Of a stretch of DNA of 8,940 nt, positions 7,308-8,940 are shown in pieces. A program made the position numbers and the translations under genes. The notes under the pieces are model-generated. The model searched no databases and was not told the DNA's origin. It saw only the letters and a program-made list of their open reading frames with translations. The stretch lies in the NCBI GenBank assembly GCA_002296885.1, contig DBIH01000207.1, forward strand, positions 1 to 8,940, read 5' to 3'. The DNA is from Flavobacterium sp. UBA807. GTDB taxonomy: Bacteria > Bacteroidota > Bacteroidia > Flavobacteriales > Flavobacteriaceae. Every line of letters starts with the position of its first letter. Position 1 is the first letter of the stretch.

Positions 7308-8396
7308 TTAAGAACCATGACAACTTGGATCTAAATAATTTTTCTTACCATTTCCGGTTCCTCCACAAGTCGGAATATCATCAAAAGGATATGGATCACC
7401 AGTTAACGGGTTTTTAATTTCACTTGCTGTTGTATAATGGTCACCATCATCATCTGTATCTAAAAAATCAGGTACTTCTTCATATTTATAACTTCCATCT
7501 GGTTGTAAAATAGGTGTTCCGTCATCAGTATTGTCTATGTTTGCAACTCCTTCAGGCAAAGAATATACATATCCATCCGGAACGCCAGATATATTTGTAA
7601 CATTTCCATCACTGTCTACTATTGAAGTTCCTAAATCTTCCTGATACGAATAAATTCCATCTCCATCGTGATCAACCCTTTGAATTTCATAAAGTTTAAA
7701 ACTGAATATAAGTGGTGAATAAGCCGGAATTCCACCCGTTGAGCTTGAGAAATAAGCCAAACCTGAAGGAATAAACATAACTCCTGCACCAAAATCATTA
7801 TAGGAAACAGTTCCATCAGGATTTCCGGTATAACTGCCCGTTTTAAATTGTGGGAATATCTCGCTCCAACCTCTGATTACCCCTGTTAAATTAAAGAAAG
7901 TTTGAGGGTTAACTGATTTTTCAAACTCTTCAGATTTGATAGTAGTAACATCAACTCCACTAACAGTTTCTGTATTTTTATAAATATATTCCCCTCTATA
8001 AGAAGTCAGTACTCTGTCTACATTACAAGGAGATTTGCTATTTGGTCCAGATCCTTGTCTTAGCTGTAGATAGTAAATTTTATAAACAACATCAACATCA
8101 TTTTGCCTAACCTTAACATACCTTGTTCTCAGCGGATATGTTGTTTGATCCCAAATGGAAGTTTGTGTCCCTCCATCAGGAATTAAAGTAAATGTAACAT
8201 CCTGATCATCAGTTGCGCCCGGATTGTTAACTACTTCCATATAGTGTGTATGCAGATAGGTTTCTATATTGGTCATATCAGCATCTCTCTGCTCCTTATA
8301 ATCACGTAAAGGTTCTGAACCACTATCATTTTTTGAACAGGAAAAAATAGTTATTGCTATTGAAAAAAGAGATACTATTTTGAAAAAGTTATTCAT
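7308..8396 (-). CDS. Lipoprotein with FKBP-type peptidyl-prolyl isomerase domain and Asp-rich calcium-binding-like motifs
   Basis: This predicted lipoprotein has 362 residues. A short basic/hydrophobic signal (residues 1-19) ends in a lipobox ITIFSC, so Cys20 should be lipidated by signal peptidase II. A low-complexity linker (SKNDSGSE) follows. Residues about 125-240 resemble an FKBP-type prolyl isomerase: VLTSYRGEY (129-137), FFNLTGVIRGW (167-177), the 'F..G' turn FKTGS (184-188), and FIPSGLAYFSS (208-218) followed by IPAYSPLIFSFKLYEI (223-238). After the FKBP fold come Asp-rich motifs like EF-hand or thrombospondin type 3 loops: DHDGDGIYSYQE (242-253) and DTDDDGDHYTTASE (313-326). The C-terminus has two cysteines (344 and 359). 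FKBP lipoproteins are common in flavobacteria; GldI, used in gliding, is one, but it is much shorter and this is not it. It probably acts in the periplasm or on the outer membrane. Whether the isomerase is active is not shown. It is divergent from the S4 protein gene. Confidence 0.85.
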   Translation of the reverse strand: MNNFFKIVSLFSIAITIFSCSKNDSGSEPLRDYKEQRDADMTNIETYLHTHYMEVVNNPGATDDQDVTFTLIPDGGTQTSIWDQTTYPLRTRYVKVRQNDVDVVYKIYYLQLRQGSGPNSKSPCNVDRVLTSYRGEYIYKNTETVSGVDVTTIKSEEFEKSVNPQTFFNLTGVIRGWSEIFPQFKTGSYTGNPDGTVSYNDFGAGVMFIPSGLAYFSSSTGGIPAYSPLIFSFKLYEIQRVDHDGDGIYSYQEDLGTSIVDSDGNVTNISGVPDGYVYSLPEGVANIDNTDDGTPILQPDGSYKYEEVPDFLDTDDDGDHYTTASEIKNPLTGDPYPFDDIPTCGGTGNGKKNYLDPSCHGS

Positions 8397-8408
8397 TTTT
8401 GCTTGAAT

Positions 8409-8444
8409 TTTGAGCCCGCAAGATACAATATTGATTTATTTTTG
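8409..8444 (+). promoter_or_regulatory. Candidate promoter of the S4-domain protein gene
   Basis: TATTTTTG at 8437-8444 matches the Bacteroidota -7 consensus, and TTTG at 8409-8412 lies 24 nt upstream, one base longer than the usual spacer range. The -7 element ends 31 nt before the ATG at 8476. If used, transcription starts downstream of the in-frame TTG at 8410, which supports the shorter protein. Confidence 0.4.
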
Positions 8445-8451
8445 TAAACAA
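8418..8451 (-). promoter_or_regulatory. Candidate promoter of the FKBP lipoprotein gene
   Basis: On the minus strand TATCTTGC (8418-8425) is a partial match to TAnnTTTG. A TTG (8449-8451) stands 23 nt upstream. The -7 element ends 21 nt before the lipoprotein ATG. It overlaps the opposite-facing candidate promoter of the S4 gene. The match is imperfect and confidence is low. Confidence 0.3.
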
Positions 8452-8475
8452 TTTAACGTTGATTTTGGAAAAAAA

Positions 8476-8856
8476 ATGAGAGTAGATAAATATTTATGGT
8501 GCGTTCGGTATTACAAGACCAGGAACATGGTAACCGAAGCTTGCAGAAAAAATCAAATTACTGTCAATGGTCAAATCGCAAAACCGTCCAAAGAAGTTTT
8601 CCCAATGGATAAAATTACTTTTCGCAAAGATCAGATTACTTATATAATTACGGTTTTAGACATTCCTCAAAATCGTGTTGGAGCCAAACTGGTGGATATC
8701 TACAGAACTGATGAAACACCACCTGAAACATTCGCACATTTGGAATTGCTAAAATTATCCAAGGAGCATTACCGGAAAGCCGGTACCGGAAGACCTACAA
8801 AAAAAGACAGAAGGGATTTGGATGATATAGAATGGAAAACCAATTCTGATGAATAG
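8476..8856 (+). CDS. S4-domain RNA-binding protein, Hsp15-like
   Basis: This small basic RNA-binding protein has 126 residues when read from the ATG at 8476. The S4 domain fills residues 1-41: MRVDKYLWCVRYYKTRNM, then EACRKNQITVNGQIAKPSKEV. It matches the heat-shock protein Hsp15 (HslR) pattern 'RLDKWLWA.RFYKTR ... NG...KPSK'. The C-terminal tail GRPTKKDRRDL (105-115) is also that of Hsp15 (RPDKKERRDL in E. coli). Hsp15 binds free 50S subunits that still carry a nascent chain on tRNA and helps recycle them; the same role is inferred here, not shown. An in-frame TTG at 8410 would add 22 residues (SPQDTILIYFCKQF and so on) with no family resemblance, and it lies upstream of the candidate promoter, so it is rejected. 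The gene ends in its own hairpin terminator. It is divergent from the FKBP lipoprotein gene, so a shared regulatory region is possible. Confidence 0.9.
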   Translation: MRVDKYLWCVRYYKTRNMVTEACRKNQITVNGQIAKPSKEVFPMDKITFRKDQITYIITVLDIPQNRVGAKLVDIYRTDETPPETFAHLELLKLSKEHYRKAGTGRPTKKDRRDLDDIEWKTNSDE

Positions 8857-8861
8857 ATAAA

Positions 8862-8889
8862 AAAAGCCCTCAAATGAACGAGGGCTTTT
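8862..8889. terminator. Terminator after the S4 protein gene, probably bidirectional
   Basis: This is a perfect 10-bp inverted repeat: AAAAGCCCTC (8862-8871) and GAGGGCTTTT (8880-8889) around an 8-nt loop. It lies 5 nt after the S4 gene stop. The T run on the plus strand (8886-8889) is short; the A run at 8858-8865 gives the minus strand a T run too. It would separate the S4 gene from the convergent partial gene at the right edge. Confidence 0.8.
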
Positions 8890-8907
8890 ATTGATCAAAA
8901 AAATTTA

Positions 8908-8940
8908 TTATCTCTTAACAACCCTAAGGGTTTCAACACT
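8908..8940 (-). CDS. Possible C-terminus of a minus-strand protein (partial)
   Basis: Reading the minus strand from the right edge gives SVETLRVVKR followed by TAA (8908-8910). A short basic tail after alternating hydrophobic residues, ending in VVKR, is what the C-terminal strand of flavobacterial type IX secretion (type A) sorting domains looks like. The convergent hairpin next to it also fits a gene end here. Only ten residues are visible, so the existence of the gene is likely but its identity is a guess. Confidence 0.4.
   Translation of the reverse strand, partial: SVETLRVVKR

Noticed and set aside
1..8940. A mobile element, defence island, CRISPR array or novel system
   Set aside because: I saw no terminal repeats, transposase, integrase, repeat-spacer pattern or unassigned gene cluster. 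All genes have recognisable housekeeping or common families.

Overview
The window looks like ordinary core chromosome of a Bacteroidota bacterium, most likely Flavobacterium or a close relative in Flavobacteriaceae. The evidence is its AT-rich sequence, the near absence of Shine-Dalgarno sites, several promoters with the Bacteroidota -7 element TAnnTTTG, a transketolase split into two adjacent genes, and protein sequences of flavobacterial type. I see no insertion sequence, prophage, CRISPR array, tRNA or rRNA. No stretch longer than 300 bases lacks a gene; the longest is about 200 bases, at 5246-5447.

Left part (1-4708, all minus strand). The window opens inside dnaB (replicative helicase), of which only the N-terminal 145 codons are present. 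Upstream of it lie accA (acetyl-CoA carboxylase carboxyltransferase alpha subunit, with its own promoter and terminator) and a tight cluster transcribed in the order tgt, LptF/LptG-family permease, EamA-family transporter. The tgt-permease gap is 3 nt, and the permease and EamA genes overlap by 14 nt, so they probably share one transcript. The cluster combines tRNA modification, lipopolysaccharide export and small-molecule transport. These functions have no obvious link, so it reads as an operon of convenience.

Middle (4850-7299). A lone single-domain response regulator on the minus strand is separated by a 202-nt divergent intergenic region from a plus-strand operon. That operon encodes the two halves of transketolase (pentose phosphate pathway). 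It has a good Bacteroidota promoter (TTTG-N20-TACTTTTG) and ends at a strong hairpin terminator, which also serves the convergent lipoprotein gene.

Right part (7308-8940). A minus-strand lipoprotein gene joins an FKBP-type prolyl isomerase domain to aspartate-rich, probably calcium-binding motifs. It is divergent from a plus-strand Hsp15-like S4 RNA-binding protein, which ends in another hairpin terminator. The last 33 bases look like the C-terminus of a further minus-strand protein, possibly one with a type IX secretion sorting tail.

The most interesting points are modest. The Tgt lacks all three cysteines of the usual zinc site although its catalytic residues are intact. The FKBP lipoprotein has an unusual domain layout. 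Two genes (the response regulator and the S4 protein) have upstream in-frame TTG codons that could mislead start prediction. I found no convincing previously undescribed system.
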